From Molanna angustata (lineage: Eukaryota > Arthropoda > Insecta > Trichoptera > Molannidae), in contig OY754987.1 in NCBI GenBank assembly GCA_963576475.1, forward strand, positions 3,942,036-4,006,035: DNA of 64,000 nt. The letters run 5' to 3'. Positions 43,107 to 54,276 of the stretch are shown here, piece after piece. A program made the translations under genes and the position numbers. The notes beneath the pieces are model-generated. The model was not told where the DNA came from. It ran no database searches and was given only the letters and a program-made list of their open reading frames with translations. Positions within the stretch are counted from its first letter, which is position 1. The number at the start of each line of letters is the position of its first letter.

Positions 43107-44033
43107 GAAACTTTTCTTGGTCGAACTTTAAATCTTGCGAAATTTTGAAACTACCGTAAATTGCAGAATCTTGATTAAACGGGAGAACCCAATAACATCT
43201 TTATTTTCTCATTAATTGCCACATCAAGAAATCTGTGTCGTCAGATGGTGTCGACATTTTCGAGTATAAACCACAAGTGTTCGTCCGGTATGCGTGTACG
43301 CGACACATATAGGTAGGTACTCCAAGCACAAATGTAGCATGCACATTGTGACGACGTACATAAATGTTGCGTGCATGTAGCGTGTGGCTCCGGTGTGCGG
43401 CCGCACTTATAGAATCAAAACACATTACGCAGAATCTTTATAACAAATCACACAACTCAAATGATTTAGAAATAATTTAGTTTTAAAATTTAGTACCCAA
43501 GTATAAATTTTTTTTATTTCTAACATAATATATGGATTCTTACACTGAAAGAACACATACTATCACCATCGACAGTTGGATCTCATTCGTAACATGCGAC
43601 TAGAATAGGAAAATTTTCGACGTAAATGATGGATGGGAAAACTCGGCTTTCGTCTAAGGGACGATTTTACAACCCTAAACTTTTGGGCAAAAGGGACCAA
43701 ATATAATAACATTTTAATCAGATTGAATACATTATTCCATAATAATAATATTAATAATAATTTGTATGCGACAAGTCAAAAGGGATATTTTAACACAATT
43801 GCTTTGATTTGAATATGACGGACGTACAAAGGGACAGGATATTAATATTAATTCAACGGTTGAATCAGTGACAATCCTTCAACTTATCTTTCGTTTAATT
43901 TAATATAGCATTTAAATTTATGTCAGGAATATTTAAAATTTGTAAATTTTTCGTCCGATGGTTGAGTATCCCTGATTATAATTATAGATAAAATATTATA
44001 ATAAAAGGACGTTGTATCAGTGTCCAGGCTGAT
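43107..44033. other. no recognised gene
   Basis: Open frames on the minus strand at 43201-43425 (74 codons) have no known domain. Otherwise AT-rich. Confidence 0.35.
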
Positions 44034-44041
44034 AACGTAAT

Positions 44042-44578
44042 TAGTGTCCGACCGAAACAGGATTTTCTACCGAAACCGAACCCGAATTTTCGGTGTCTCT
44101 AGCAGTTTCGGCCGAAACCGAAACCGAAACTTTTTTAGACAGTTAAAAATCTATTGTCTACTGAAATTTGGCTTATTGACAGTTAACACGTGTTCGAATG
44201 AAATAAAAAAAACAATACTTGAAATAAGTATGTGGAAAAATATTTTTTATTTCTGCTAATAAAAAAACGAAATATCATTAATAAATTAATAGATTACTTT
44301 AGTAATCGTAATTAAAAAGCCTAATATTGTACGCAGTTTTTCTACATTTTTTTTCTGCGGCTGGCCGGCGAACTCAACTGATGAACTGATTGTAGATGGC
44401 GGGTGACACTCGAGTCACGAACTTACCCGAAGTCAGCCGAACGACGCGCGATAATTCACGAACGCAGAGTATCGGTGCAGCCGAAGGTTCGGCAGATTTT
44501 CTGCCGAAACCGAAACTCATGCCGAAACTAGATTTTACTGTCGAAACTTGCCGAAACCGAACCTTCGGTCGGTCACTA
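44042..44578. mobile_element. 537-bp hAT non-autonomous transposon with perfect 8-bp TSD
   Basis: AACGTAAT flanks both sides exactly (44034-44041 and 44579-44586). Terminal inverted repeats are TAGTGTCCGACCGAA and TAGTGACCGACCGAA (right end reversed). Subterminal regions hold many copies of CCGAAACCGAA-type words, as in hAT transposase binding regions. No transposase is encoded. Confidence 0.88.
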
Positions 44579-44586
44579 AACGTAAT

Positions 44587-44841
44587 TTTTATCAATTATA
44601 AGTTACATAAATTATTCAAACCTCACCACGATAAATCTTACATATCGCATTATTATATTAATTTGATAATAATTTACGTTCAGCAAGACTCTGGAATAAT
44701 TTGAGTCCTGATATAACTTCGTCAAACTTGCTTTCCATTTTCAAGAAAAGACTAAAGCAGGGATATCTCTCCGAAAATACCTGATCCCTTTCCTTTTCCT
44801 TCCTTCCCTTTGCTACGTAATATTTATCCAAAAAAACACCT
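44587..44841 (+). pseudogene. CR1/L2-like LINE C-terminus, left of an inserted MITE
   Basis: Plus-strand reading from about 44680 gives SARLWNNLSPDITSSNLLSI, then FKKRLKQGYLSENT and a stop, followed by 3' UTR that resumes after the MITE. Same family as 2330-3335. Confidence 0.7.
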
Positions 44842-45025
44842 GGGGGGCAAGTCTGGTTGACCGTCGAAATGAAAATCCTCCTTGTTTACCCACATCATGG
44901 ATATAATAATCATATGGAGTTCTATAGTATTCTAGGATATTATAGAACTCCATATGATATTTGTATCCATTCTATGGGTAAACATGGATGGTTTTGATTT
45001 CGACGGTTGACCAGACTTGCCCCCC
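44842..45025. mobile_element. 184-bp foldback MITE (family D) inside a LINE tail
   Basis: Left arm GGGGGGCAAGTCTGGT, then GACCGTCGAAAT; the right end is its reverse complement (ATTTCGACGGT, ACCAGACTTGCCCCCC). Arms run to the centre at TATAGAACTCCATATGAT. It interrupts the LINE 3' UTR. No obvious target duplication. Confidence 0.8.
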
Positions 45026-45272
45026 TAATCACGATTTCTTCTTCTTGTTCCTTCCCAATCCATTTTTTGCTTTGATGTTTTTTTTTATTTATCTTAGTGT
45101 TATGTATATTTTCTTTGTTCTTTTGTAGCTTTCATCTTTTGTTGATGTACATGTATAATTCTGTCACTCTGTAATCTGGTTGGTTGGAAGAAATCGCCTA
45201 ATGGCAATAAGCCCGCCAGTGTGCATTATATTTGTTTATATTATGTACAAAAAGTTAAATAAATAAAATTAT
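45026..45272 (+). repeat. CR1/L2-like LINE 3' tail, right of the MITE
   Basis: Contains CTGTAATCTGGTTGGTTGGA, CGCCTAATGGCAATAAGCCC and TGTGCATTATATTTG, ending AAATAAATAAAAT. It is the best-preserved T1 tail in the window. Confidence 0.7.
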
Positions 45273-45289
45273 GATATGAAGCACCGCTT

Positions 45290-45720
45290 TTGGGATAAAT
45301 AAATGTATCCGTGTATCCGTGTTAAAACTGCTACCACAAAAAACATCGTCACAAAATACAAAAAACACATAACAGCATGGATATACAACACCGGTTCAGA
45401 ACAAATCAATAACATAATTACACCCAATCAAATATAACTAAACTTCACATTTTTTCTCAAATATTATTTAAGGTATAATTTAATACAAGAACTACATATA
45501 TACATTGTACTATCTATGTCACACAAAATTTTCAAATGATCACCTCGGCACAGGACTTCCTAGTGAGGTGTTCATTGTATCCTATCAATTACAAGATTTA
45601 TCAATAAATAATACACATACACACACATACATATGTACACACGCACTTAATTTCTAGCTCTAGTGTGTAATTGTATTTGTATCTTCCTCATTTTATTGTC
45701 AATAATAAATAAATAAAAAT
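45290..45720 (+). repeat. LINE 3' end with conserved hairpin (L-H1), third copy
   Basis: The hairpin CACCTCGG...CCTAGTGAGGTG lies at 45541-45570. The 3' end runs to an (AATAA)n tail near 45715. Upstream text (AAAAACACATAACAGCATGG) is a diverged relative of 6840-6900. Confidence 0.55.
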
Positions 45721-45799
45721 TGTATCCCAATAATATGTTTTCACATAAGAGTGACAAATATAATATGTTGGATATACTATGTAAGTTTGTGTGTGTGTT

Positions 45800-46047
45800 T
45801 ATTTATTTGGAAAACAAACAGGAAACAATGTTATAAGTGCGGCGGTGATAAATATGATCACTCCACGGAAGATGTCGTTCGTCGGGGAACATCGCTTCTC
45901 ACGATGATTGCCGAGGACGACCGAACCGAAGAACACCGCTTCCTGAAGCGAGCGCCTACAACGAATCGCCATTCGCTCACAGATTATAATATGGTAGTAC
46001 AGATCTCTCACTTCATACTTACCGACTGGTCACGCCAACCTAAATAA
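45800..46047 (+). pseudogene. possible R1-like LINE zinc-knuckle remnant
   Basis: The frame includes KQCYKCGGDKYDHSTED and SLLTMIAEDD, reminiscent of the C-terminal C-x2-C-H knuckle of R1-type LINEs (C-CG----HT-E, IGEDLS). The rest (HRFLKRAPTTNRHSLTDYN) is not recognised. Weak call. Confidence 0.25.
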
Positions 46048-46990
46048 GTACCTCTATTGTCCGCTGGGGGCGACGATATGACGCCGCGCCCCTTGATCTC
46101 CTCGCCCCTCGCGGGATTTTTTATAATATAATATTATAAGATATTATCTTTATATAAGCAATATAATGATAAGTTACTGTGTGTAAAATCAAAATTACAC
46201 ACATTTCTGTGGAATATTTAATAAGGTACTGGAAAATAAAATGCAGTATTTTTTCAATGAGTTAATATTTTTATTTTGTCTAACGAAACGAATACAACTT
46301 TATAATTTGATTCGTCGATACACATCCAGGAACATTACACTTTTTTACGCGAACCATTGTTAATCAGAAAAATAAAAAGAAGGGCAGTATCACAAAGAAC
46401 AATAAATTGAACAACAACACTAAAAACAAATAAAATAAAGGTCATTAAGAACAAAATCTAATTTTAAAAATTCTCGTAAGATACACATGTAAACAAACAC
46501 TTATGGAAAAAACATGACCGCTGAAGTACGTCGCAAGCCATTGCAATTTTCACGACGGTGGAGCCAATCCTCCCCTGCGACAAACAGAGGCGACAACCAA
46601 GCTATTTTTTTATATGGACCAGTTCATGACCAGTTTTAGTATGAAAGTGAACAACCCGTGCATTCGCTCGTCAACTGGCCGTACATGCACAGTGTGCATC
46701 GTGTACAAGAAATATATTAAGTAAATCTCGACCTCAGTATCACGGAACATTGTGATATGTATTATTTATAGAATTGTAATATGTATGTTTTGAAATATGC
46801 TTGTGATTTATGTATTACATATATCGAAATGTGAAGCAACTACGTTTAATTTAATCGTTTTGTGAGTAGTTTGTGTAACATCGATCGATATAGAACAAAA
46901 AACCGAGATCTGAAATTGCGTGATGGGCAGTAAAATTTTGATTTAGAAAGTAAGTAAGGTGAGTGTACGCGGTTGTGAATAATTTATATG
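46048..46990. other. no recognised feature
   Basis: No recognised gene or repeat family. Confidence 0.35.
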
Positions 46991-46994
46991 TAGT

Positions 46995-47060
46995 ATGGCA
47001 TTCGATTATCTGAGACTTTCCCAGAAGGGACATGGCACGATGGTATGTATGTATGTAGAT
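46995..47060 (+). repeat. LINE tail end, family L-YP
   Basis: AGAAGGGACATGGCACGATG, then GTATGTATGTATG: the family terminus with its (TATG)n tail. Confidence 0.6.
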
Positions 47061-47575
47061 TTGCTGTTTGAGCGAATTCATTTCCTAGAATATAAAAATG
47101 CCTTTTCATTAGCTTGACGCCTTTTATAGAAGGATATGATCATTCAAAGATTTAAGTATAACCCCAAATAATCTCTTTAGCGACGAAGCTAGTATAATTT
47201 ATACGTAACAAATTTGCATTAAAATTATTGAAGGGCTAACACAATTAAAATAACACTACAACTATTGTATGTATAACGGAATTAATAATTCATTATTTTG
47301 CATAAACTTATTAAATATTTAATATATTTATGTACATAGAATTATAAGATACAGAAGCCACGTGTAGTACAAATTTCTAATTCAAATGTATGCCAAGTTT
47401 TTTTTACATGTGTGTGAGGCGGTAGATCGGTTGGTCTACGTATTATGTAGGTGTGCGTATCGGTAGGTGTACGTATACGGCCGGGCGAGTGAAATTCGTC
47501 TGTTTCAGCGTAGTTTTAGTTGGCATACATTCATTGCGCTGACGAGGTATCTGTATCATATATAATTTTTATTTT
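47061..47575. other. no recognised feature
   Basis: AT-rich with a GT-rich patch at 47410-47490; nothing recognised. Confidence 0.35.
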
Positions 47576-48575
47576 ATTTTATTTTATTTGTTGGAAAATT
47601 CACAGAATGTATTACATTACATTGTTTACATAATATTTTAAATATAAATACATTCCAATTATGAATATACTCGTGAAATATTACAATTTTAAAAGCTTGG
47701 TAGAGAAAAAAAAATATTAACAAATAAAACAAATCCAACTATGATGACAGAAGTAACAGTAACAATGAATTTATTCACAATAATTTGAAAAAGAAAAAAT
47801 AAATACATTAATGATATAGGGAAGAAATCTTAAAACATTGTGTGAAAAAAAATTGGTAGAAAGATCAATAGAAAAATCGAGACGCACAATCTCTCAAGAC
47901 TTACGTCATGAATTTATCAAATAATATAAAATAAACGGAAGAGAAAAAAAAATGTCTATGTTAAGATGAAGTTAAAATTCATTTCAGGAATTATCGTTAC
48001 CTGAACTGAGGATCTGTTTGATTATACTTAGATATGGTTCGTATTTAATGTGAAACACGTCAATATTATTAAATTTTTTATTATATGTAGATAGTGTCCT
48101 GTTTAAAACAGAGTCTTTAGCGTATGTCGTGTTAATATTTTTTATATGAAATGTGTTTGTTGAGCGGGTGGATCGTGATGGTACATGTAAGGCGATCAAA
48201 GAAAGAATGTATGGTGAGTCTATTTTGTTGTGTAATATATTATGAAGCAACGACATGTCGGAGATAATTCTTCTGTTCTCTAAACTTTCTATTTTAAACA
48301 GGAGTAGTGACTCAGCGTAGTTAGGGGGATATGTTCGCGATCTATAATTGAGGTATTTTATGAAATTCCGTTGAACCCTTTCGATGCGGTTTTTATGTAT
48401 TTTGAAAAATGGAGACCATATAGGGGAAGCAAATTCCAACACACTACGTACATATGCATAACCGAGACATTTTATAGTATCAATATTGATAAATGATTTT
48501 GATAGTCTCATAATAAAACCTAGGTTTTTGGTTGCCTTATCGACGATCTTGGATAATCTAAGTTTATGTAGTTTA
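47576..48575 (-). pseudogene. Jockey-type LINE, 3' part with RT C-terminus
   Basis: Coding about 48575-47984 on the minus strand: RLSKIVDKATKNLGFIMRLS, then VRSVLEFASPIWSPFFKIHK, RIERVQRNFIKYLNYRSRTY and ESLENRRIISDMSLLHNILH, the usual post-RT region of Jockey-clade ORF2, in one frame to its stop. A 3' UTR of about 400 bp ends in AT-rich (TTTTA)n at 47576-47599. It is 5'-truncated. A 3' fragment relative lies at 24380-24470. Confidence 0.85.
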
Positions 48576-48597
48576 TGATATACAAAAATCTATATTT

Positions 48598-48730
48598 AGA
48601 TGGGACGGTGGCAGAGAGGGTACGGTGGCGCTTGGTCAGTAATCCAGTGGAGGCCAGTTCGACTCCCAACCGCGTATTTACCTTTCCGTGTTGATTAGGA
48701 GGTAAGTACTGCCTCGAATAAGGCACTAGT
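48598..48730 (+). repeat. tRNA-like SINE (family S4)
   Basis: GATGGGACGGTGGCAGAGAG, GTCAGTAATCCAGTGG and CCAGTTCGACTCCC follow tRNA order, with a short unique tail (GAGGTAAGTACTGCCTCGAA). Sits next to the truncated LINE start. Confidence 0.55.
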
Positions 48731-48794
48731 TTGTTGCGCTAATGCACTTAAAAAACTCTTGTTGAATTCAAGGCATAAGTTGACAGTGTTCTCA

Positions 48795-48871
48795 CACAGA
48801 TGTCACCACTGTAGGTAAACAAGCCAAAAGTGAAATAATTTTCTGGCGCAGTTCAGGGGTGACATCTGTGT
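48795..48871. repeat. short hairpin repeat with 13-bp perfect arms
   Basis: CACAGATGTCACC and GGTGACATCTGTG enclose about 50 bp. It resembles the ends of a tiny foldback element. 48937-48960 downstream recalls the arm of the 27.8-kb relic (AAAGTTGACATGAAACGCGA). Confidence 0.55.
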
Positions 48872-48959
48872 AGAATATACCGCACCACAGCTCCCATTAC
48901 CAAGATCGGATCGGATGAGTTATCAAAGTTGACATGAAACGCGAAAATATTCAACATAT

Positions 48960-49168
48960 TGTCGGCCTTCGTGCCTCAGTTGGTTAGGTATCTGACTGCT
49001 GATACAAAGATCCGGGTTTGTTTTCTGGTGGAGACACAGTTTTTAATGTGTTTTCAGTCTGGATCGGTGAGACGATTAATATCGTAAGTCTCCAGAATGT
49101 GGCAACTTGTTATTGGGTGCGAGTTAAATTAGTATTTTACTATAGTACCTGTTAGTTATCCGAGAAAT
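48960..49168 (+). repeat. tRNA-derived SINE copy 4 (S1), full length
   Basis: GTCGGCCTTCGTGCCTCAGT, TTGGTTAGGTATCTGACTGC, TTTTCAGTCTGGATCGGTGA, GTGGCAACTTGTTATTGGGT and CCTGTTAGTTATCCGAG in order. The B box is mutated (CCGGGTTTGTTTTC). Confidence 0.85.
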
Positions 49169-49375
49169 AATAAAAAAATAAAATTTATGAAAAATCATAT
49201 TTATTATTTAAAATTCTTCATTATAATTTATCTGATTTATGTATATTTTATATAGATGTAAATAATAAATGCACTTTCTTACATCTAGTATAACCAATAA
49301 GCATATTTACATGCTGAAAAAATAAAAAGTTTTCACAGTATGAAATATATTATAAAAACAAGAAAATATTCCAAT
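49169..49375. other. no recognised feature
   Basis: AT-rich spacer that may be 3' UTR of the LINE fragment to its right. Confidence 0.35.
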
Positions 49376-49618
49376 TTACACCAAAATACAAAGGAACCAC
49401 ACAATGTATTCAACACTTAGGCGACGAAAAGCGGCAAGACCAGATGCTTCCTTCACACATTCTGGCAAATCATTAAACAGTTGATGTACTTTGTAATACA
49501 CATTATTTTGTGTACCTGCCAGGTTAGTCTGAGGCAGTTTAAAGTTCGCCGAGTTCTCGTTGGGTATAATAGGTGTGAACTTCGAAATTATATAGAACAT
49601 TTTTTTTGCAAATATCAC
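49376..49618 (-). pseudogene. non-LTR RT extreme C-terminus
   Basis: The minus strand reads NSANFKLPQTNLAGTQNNVY, then YKVHQLFNDLPECVKEASGL and AAFRRLSVEYI, the common end of CR1/Jockey-like proteins (LP-T-----S--YR---LWN-LP--I----SL--FK). 5'-truncated. Confidence 0.65.
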
Positions 49619-49696
49619 GGTGATAGTCCATTTTTTAATTTATATATGAAAATTAATATATTTACTGTGGAGGGTAAGATATAGGTAAGACAGGCT

Positions 49697-49906
49697 ATGG
49701 GGCGTAAAAAAGCATCGTGCCTTGAAAATTTCAGGCAGTGGTCCCGAGTGGCATCCATTTTGCCATATTTGCGTGATGGTCGACAAACTGCGTTAGGAGC
49801 TTCACAAAATGAAGAACAAGATGATCTTATTTACTTATGTGAGTTAACAAATTGTACCGCAGTATTGAATTTGAATATTTTTAATTTTTTTTCTCAAATG
49901 AATTAA
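49697..49906 (+). CDS. unrecognised 69-aa open frame
   Basis: MGRKKASCLENFRQWSRVAS, then ILPYLRDGRQTALGASQNEE, is less biased in composition than random frames nearby, but matches no family I can name. It could be a remnant of transposon or host coding sequence. A donor-like site is not evident. Confidence 0.25.
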   Translation: MGRKKASCLENFRQWSRVASILPYLRDGRQTALGASQNEEQDDLIYLCELTNCTAVLNLNIFNFFSQMN

Positions 49907-50026
49907 AGCAGCTGCCTTACTCTCCACTGCAAATCCGATCCCAATACGATCCGACTCGCTAAGAACCTACCTTTGTAATGGAGAATGAATGCTGTAGGTA
50001 GGTATTTATTTATTTATTTATGTAGC

Positions 50027-50236
50027 TTCTCGGGCAACTAACAGGTACTATGTCAAATAATTATTTAACACGCACCCAATAACAAGTTGCCACATTCTGG
50101 AGACTTACGATATTTATCGTCTCACAGATCCAGACTGAAAACACAATTTTAAAAATTGTGTCTCCACCGGGAATCGAACCCGGGACCCTTGGATCAGCAG
50201 TCAGATATCCAACCAACTGAGCCACGAAGGCCGACA
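50027..50236 (-). repeat. tRNA-derived SINE copy 5 (S1), full length
   Basis: The best copy: on the minus strand GGCCTTCGTGGCTCAGTTGG, ATCTGACTGCTGATCCAAGG and CCCGGGTTCGATTCCCGG, then body and the CCGAGAAG end. Confidence 0.88.
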
Positions 50237-50457
50237 GTATGTTTTTATAGGTATGTTTTAATAGTATTAGTCTTTCATTTAAATGTACGCAGGCGACAGA
50301 TAGGTAAGGTTTACTGTGGTAAAGGAATATAAAAAGTTTAAACAAAAATTAAAATTGCATCTAACGTTCTAAATTGGTTGTTTTCGATTTGTTGTTTGAT
50401 AGGTATGTTTCAATTGCCTGTATTTCTCATTTTTCATTTATTTTTAAACTTTTTTAA

Positions 50458-51138
50458 GAGGGTGACTGCTGCCAACGTACCTATTTTTTCAATTTGATAT
50501 ACCATCATTATTACTAAACGAATCATTTTGCAAAAAATAACCAAGTTAGTTTAGATATTAATACAGAGAAATATACCTTAACTTTTTGATTATGTTCTGT
50601 ATATATTCTTGTAGTAAAATAATAAGCATACCCCGATTTTAGACATTCATCTTAAATTTCTAAAAAATATAAGGTAAAGAGAAAGAAGTTTTTTATGAAT
50701 TAAAGAAGAACAAAATACCTGGAAAAATATGATATGACGTTGCATTAACGCATCAGGTTAAGTAAATAAACCAAAAAAACTTTTATTTCGCAATGGCGCT
50801 GAATGGAAAATAAATGTTTTTTTGGGTTTATTTACTAAACCTGAAGCATTAATGCAACGTCACATCATATTTTTCTAAATATTTTTGTCTTCTTTAATTT
50901 AAAAAAAATATATTACTCTACGCCTTATAGTTTATTAAAAATATATGATAAAAGTTGAAAATCTAGGTATGCCATTATTTTTCTACAATAATTTATACAG
51001 AACATTATCAAAAAGTTAAGGTATATTTTTGTTTATTAATATCCAAACTATCTAAATTATTTTTTTCAAAACGATTTGATAAGAAATAATGATGGTATAT
51101 CAAATTGAAAAATAGGTACGTTAGAAGCAGTCCCCCCC
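50458..51138. mobile_element. 681-bp TTAA-flanked foldback transposon (family B), complete
   Basis: TTAA at 50454-50457 and 51139-51142. The two halves are reverse complements over nearly the full length; blocks include CCAACGTACCTATTTTT, TCAATTTGATATACCATCAT, TTTTTGATAATGTTCTGTAT-like and CAACGTCA-ATCATATTTT. The left tip GAGGGTGACTGC and reversed right tip GGGGGGGACTGC differ at their first bases. No transposase. Partial relatives at 21658-22015 and 39550-39720. Confidence 0.85.
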
Positions 51139-51142
51139 TTAA

Positions 51143-52104
51143 TGTTTGTTTGATTTTTTGTTCATGTATGACTTAGATTTAATTACTTTATGTATGACTT
51201 TGATTTAATTGCTTTATATTTGATATTTTTTATTTGTCAGTGTAATGAATTGGTCTTTTAATATATTGGAAACAATACACGCTTTATTAATCTCACAATT
51301 AGCACTTTATTTTTATTCACAAGTTACTCGTATTCGATGTGTATACAACGGTTGTCCAAAGTACAAGAGACCCATCAAACTGTCAAAAAATTAATATAAT
51401 AATTAACAAGATACAATACTCATTGCTATCTTTCAGGCGCAACGCTGATATATCACAGTCAGTGTAAGTGATTCCTTCATCAAGCATAAGATTGCAATCT
51501 TTTTGATGAGGCATTGCAAAAAAAACTATTTGTAAATTACTATACTTGTGATTTTTTTCTTTGTGTGTACATAATATGTTAAATAAAAAAAAAATACCGA
51601 TTGAACATCATGAAAAACTGTAAATTGAATTACCAAAGTATATTACATAATAATGTTTGACGAAAAAAAAAAACTACACAAGCTATCCTAGCAAATAGAA
51701 GTGCTACGGTTGGAGCTATAAAACTGCTATCCGATAAGCTATTAGGACAAATTGCCACAGATAAATGTTCAATATCTTTCTGTGCCGAATTCGGGGATAT
51801 TTACACCAATCATCCCTAAAAGGATAGAGAGATTTGGAAAAAGGAAACTTAGTCACTTTAAAGGTCACAGCTTGTGATAATATATCCATTTTCTCTGAGC
51901 ATTGGAGCATATTATTTTCCATTTATCTAACCAAAGAGTACCTATGTAATGTAGATTGATTTAAAACGAAATAAATTGTCCTTAAATGTTTCTTTCATGT
52001 TGTCACAAGAACATAATATTTTAATCCTTTCTTAAACGAATTATAAAAGCATTATGAAAATATGTAAATGTTTCATAAAATATGGGCAAAATATTTATTT
52101 ATTT
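51143..52104. other. no recognised gene
   Basis: 51425-51475 (AGGCGCAAC, TGATATATCACAGTCA) resembles, in reverse, the interior of the 27.8-kb relic near 28146-28175. Nothing else recognised. Confidence 0.35.
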
Positions 52105-52205
52105 ATTTATTTTAATCTCCTTGTACATATAATTAGTACCTACACTGACGGGCTTATTGCTTATGACAATTTCTTCCAACCAACCAGAGTAAATGTTAAA
52201 TATAC
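52105..52205 (-). repeat. LINE 3' tail fragment (T1)
   Basis: In reverse complement: GGTTGGTTGGAAGAAATTGTC, AAGCAATAAGCCCGTCAGTG and an (AAAT)n end at 52090-52110. Confidence 0.65.
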
Positions 52206-52650
52206 AAAACAATGTGTAACATTGCAATAAGTTAATCACATTATAAAATAAATAAAGATAGCAGAAGAAAAGTAAAAAAAACACACAAAAACAAAAAATA
52301 TAGAAATATGTGGTTATAAAGAGATTTTGATAATATTTATATTTTTTTTCCTTTTTTTTGGAAATTTTAACGATTTCAATTATTTTATTATATATACGCC
52401 CTTAATAGGGCATTTACAATAAATACAAGATAAACACAACAATGTAGGCACAACAAAACAACAATAAGTGTAAATACATCAATAAAATAGGTACATAATA
52501 AAAAAGTAGTTAAAGGAAGGACAATATAAAACAACATAATAAAAGAAAATAGAGGTAAATGGTAAAAAAACTAGACATAAAAGAAGAAGAAAAAAAAAAA
52601 ATAGTATTACATATTCAATTTAAACAACAAAAATAAACAAAGCAAAGAAA
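52206..52650. other. A-rich sequence, no gene
   Basis: Strongly A-rich with low complexity near 52540-52650. Nothing recognised. Confidence 0.35.
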
Positions 52651-52654
52651 AAAT

Positions 52655-52880
52655 CTCTCTAGAGTAGAGGTCGGCCAAGAAAGAGTTGGCACGATCACAT
52701 AAATGGGATTTTGAAAGATGGAGATGTTAGAAGTAAGAATAATAGAAGAGCGTGTATGAGACGATGTATGGACGTGAATGAAGCGAGGAATGTATGTCAA
52801 GAGAGAGGAGTCTGGCGTTCGGTTCTCTCTGCCTACCCCAAATAGGGAAATGGCGTGATGGTATGGTATGGTAAAGTAAA
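52655..52880 (+). pseudogene. LINE C-terminal tail, family L-YP
   Basis: RGRPRKSWHDHINGILKDGD, RACMRRCMDVNEARNVCQER and WRSVLSAYPK, then a stop and the terminus GGCGTGATGGTATGGTATGG. It appears to have landed against the Jockey-type remnant that follows. Confidence 0.75.
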
Positions 52881-53265
52881 AATCAAAAAATATAATTTGC
52901 ACTAAGCATCCTTTTGAAACCATCTATAGTGTGTAAATTGAATATATCAACAGCACTATATTGGTTTCCAAGGCGGTGCAATCTATGTATTGGTGAGTTA
53001 ATGATAAAGTTATTTCGAAGATTCTCTATATGAAAAGGTGCATTTTGACGTGAAGCAAACCTTGTAGGTACTCTGAATTGTAGGTGTCCAATATACCGTT
53101 GATTATTTTAAATAAACAAATCAAATCACAAATCGTTCTTCTGTTTGATAGTTTCGATAAATTTAAAATCATAATTTGATTTTTCTAAAGGAATGGATAA
53201 TTTATAATTTACAAATCTTAAAAATTTATGTTGAACCCTTTCGATCCTCAATGAGTGCACATTAT
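52881..53265 (-). pseudogene. Jockey-type LINE RT C-terminal remnant
   Basis: On the minus strand: VHSLRIERVQHKFLRFVNYK, SNRRTICDLICLFKIINGI, then after a frameshift FRVPTRFASRQNAPFHIENL and LHRLGNQYSAVDIFNLHTID. This is the typical Lepidoptera Jockey C-terminus. At least one frameshift (around 53060-53095). Confidence 0.8.
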
Positions 53266-54094
53266 TTACAATTTGTCATCTTTCATATATAAAACTATAT
53301 ACTTTTCATAAAATAAAAAATATTTCATTTTTATTTATTATTAGAGATTGAAGGAAATATAATTACCTAATTAAAATATATATAAAGCATGCTAGAAAAC
53401 AAAAAAAAATCACATTTATTAAATTTTGAATAACCGTGTTTAGCAAGAAAAGCACATTTTGCAATAACCGAGTTTTCAACTGTAGGTACAATAACCGAGT
53501 CGCAATAACCGAGTACAGAAGTTTCCGTCATTCTCAGTATTGTAAGCGATCAAAAATATTGTGATTAATAATTTAGAAAAGAAATAACACAGCTTATAAT
53601 AATTTTAATTGAGATATACGTAAAATACATTAATGATTCCAATTGGAATCATCGGTTAAGAAAGAGTTAATGGCGCTGACCGATTCATTAGCGATATTAT
53701 TTACAATTGAACACTAAAAATAATAATACTCAATTATTATTATTACCATTTTAAAATTCCTCAAAAGAATTATTATCAGGTCAGAGACAGGCAAAAATCC
53801 GATTGGATTTGTCATTTTTGTTTGTGAATTTTCTATAGGTATGTGATATCGCCTTTTTTATGGAAAATGTCACTTGAATTTTTTCATAAACATTTTACAT
53901 CATTTTTATTTATGTAGATAGATAGTGGAAGTATCTCAACAATATTACAAATTAAAATGTTTACATGTTTATTTCTCATACTTGTTCTCAAGATGATTTA
54001 TTGGAAAAGTGAAACTACCTAGTTGAAAATTAAAGAATGAGGTTGACGCTCATGTCTACTTTAACAATAATGTCTTGTAAGACAAAGTTCAAAA
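53266..54094. other. no gene; holds a cluster of CAATAACCGAGT words
   Basis: At about 53430-53515 the word ATAACCG(A/T)G(T) recurs four times (CAATAACCGAGTTTTC, CAATAACCGAGTCG, CAATAACCGAGTACAG and an ATAACCGTGTTT). The remainder is AT-rich and unrecognised. Confidence 0.5.
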
Positions 54095-54155
54095 AATTGC
54101 GAAACATTATAGAGGTGCTCTACCACTAGACCGCACTGTCTGGGACACCCTGTAT
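54095..54155 (-). repeat. tRNA-like fragment
   Basis: On the minus strand: CAGTGCGGTCTAGTGGTAGA, then GCACCTCTA, like a tRNA D-arm region. Only half of a tRNA is present. Confidence 0.35.
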
Positions 54156-54276
54156 ATTATGTATATTGCTTATGAATGTAATCTTTGAAGAACAAGTGGG
54201 TTGTACCTAACGCTTTACTCCTCAATATCAAGTCACTCCATAAAGTATTAAATTTTTTATAATAATAATAATATAT

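Noticed and set aside
50150..50236. Possible true tRNA gene (good A and B boxes)
   Set aside because: The acceptor arm does not pair and the same head occurs with a shared 3' body in four other places, so it is a SINE.
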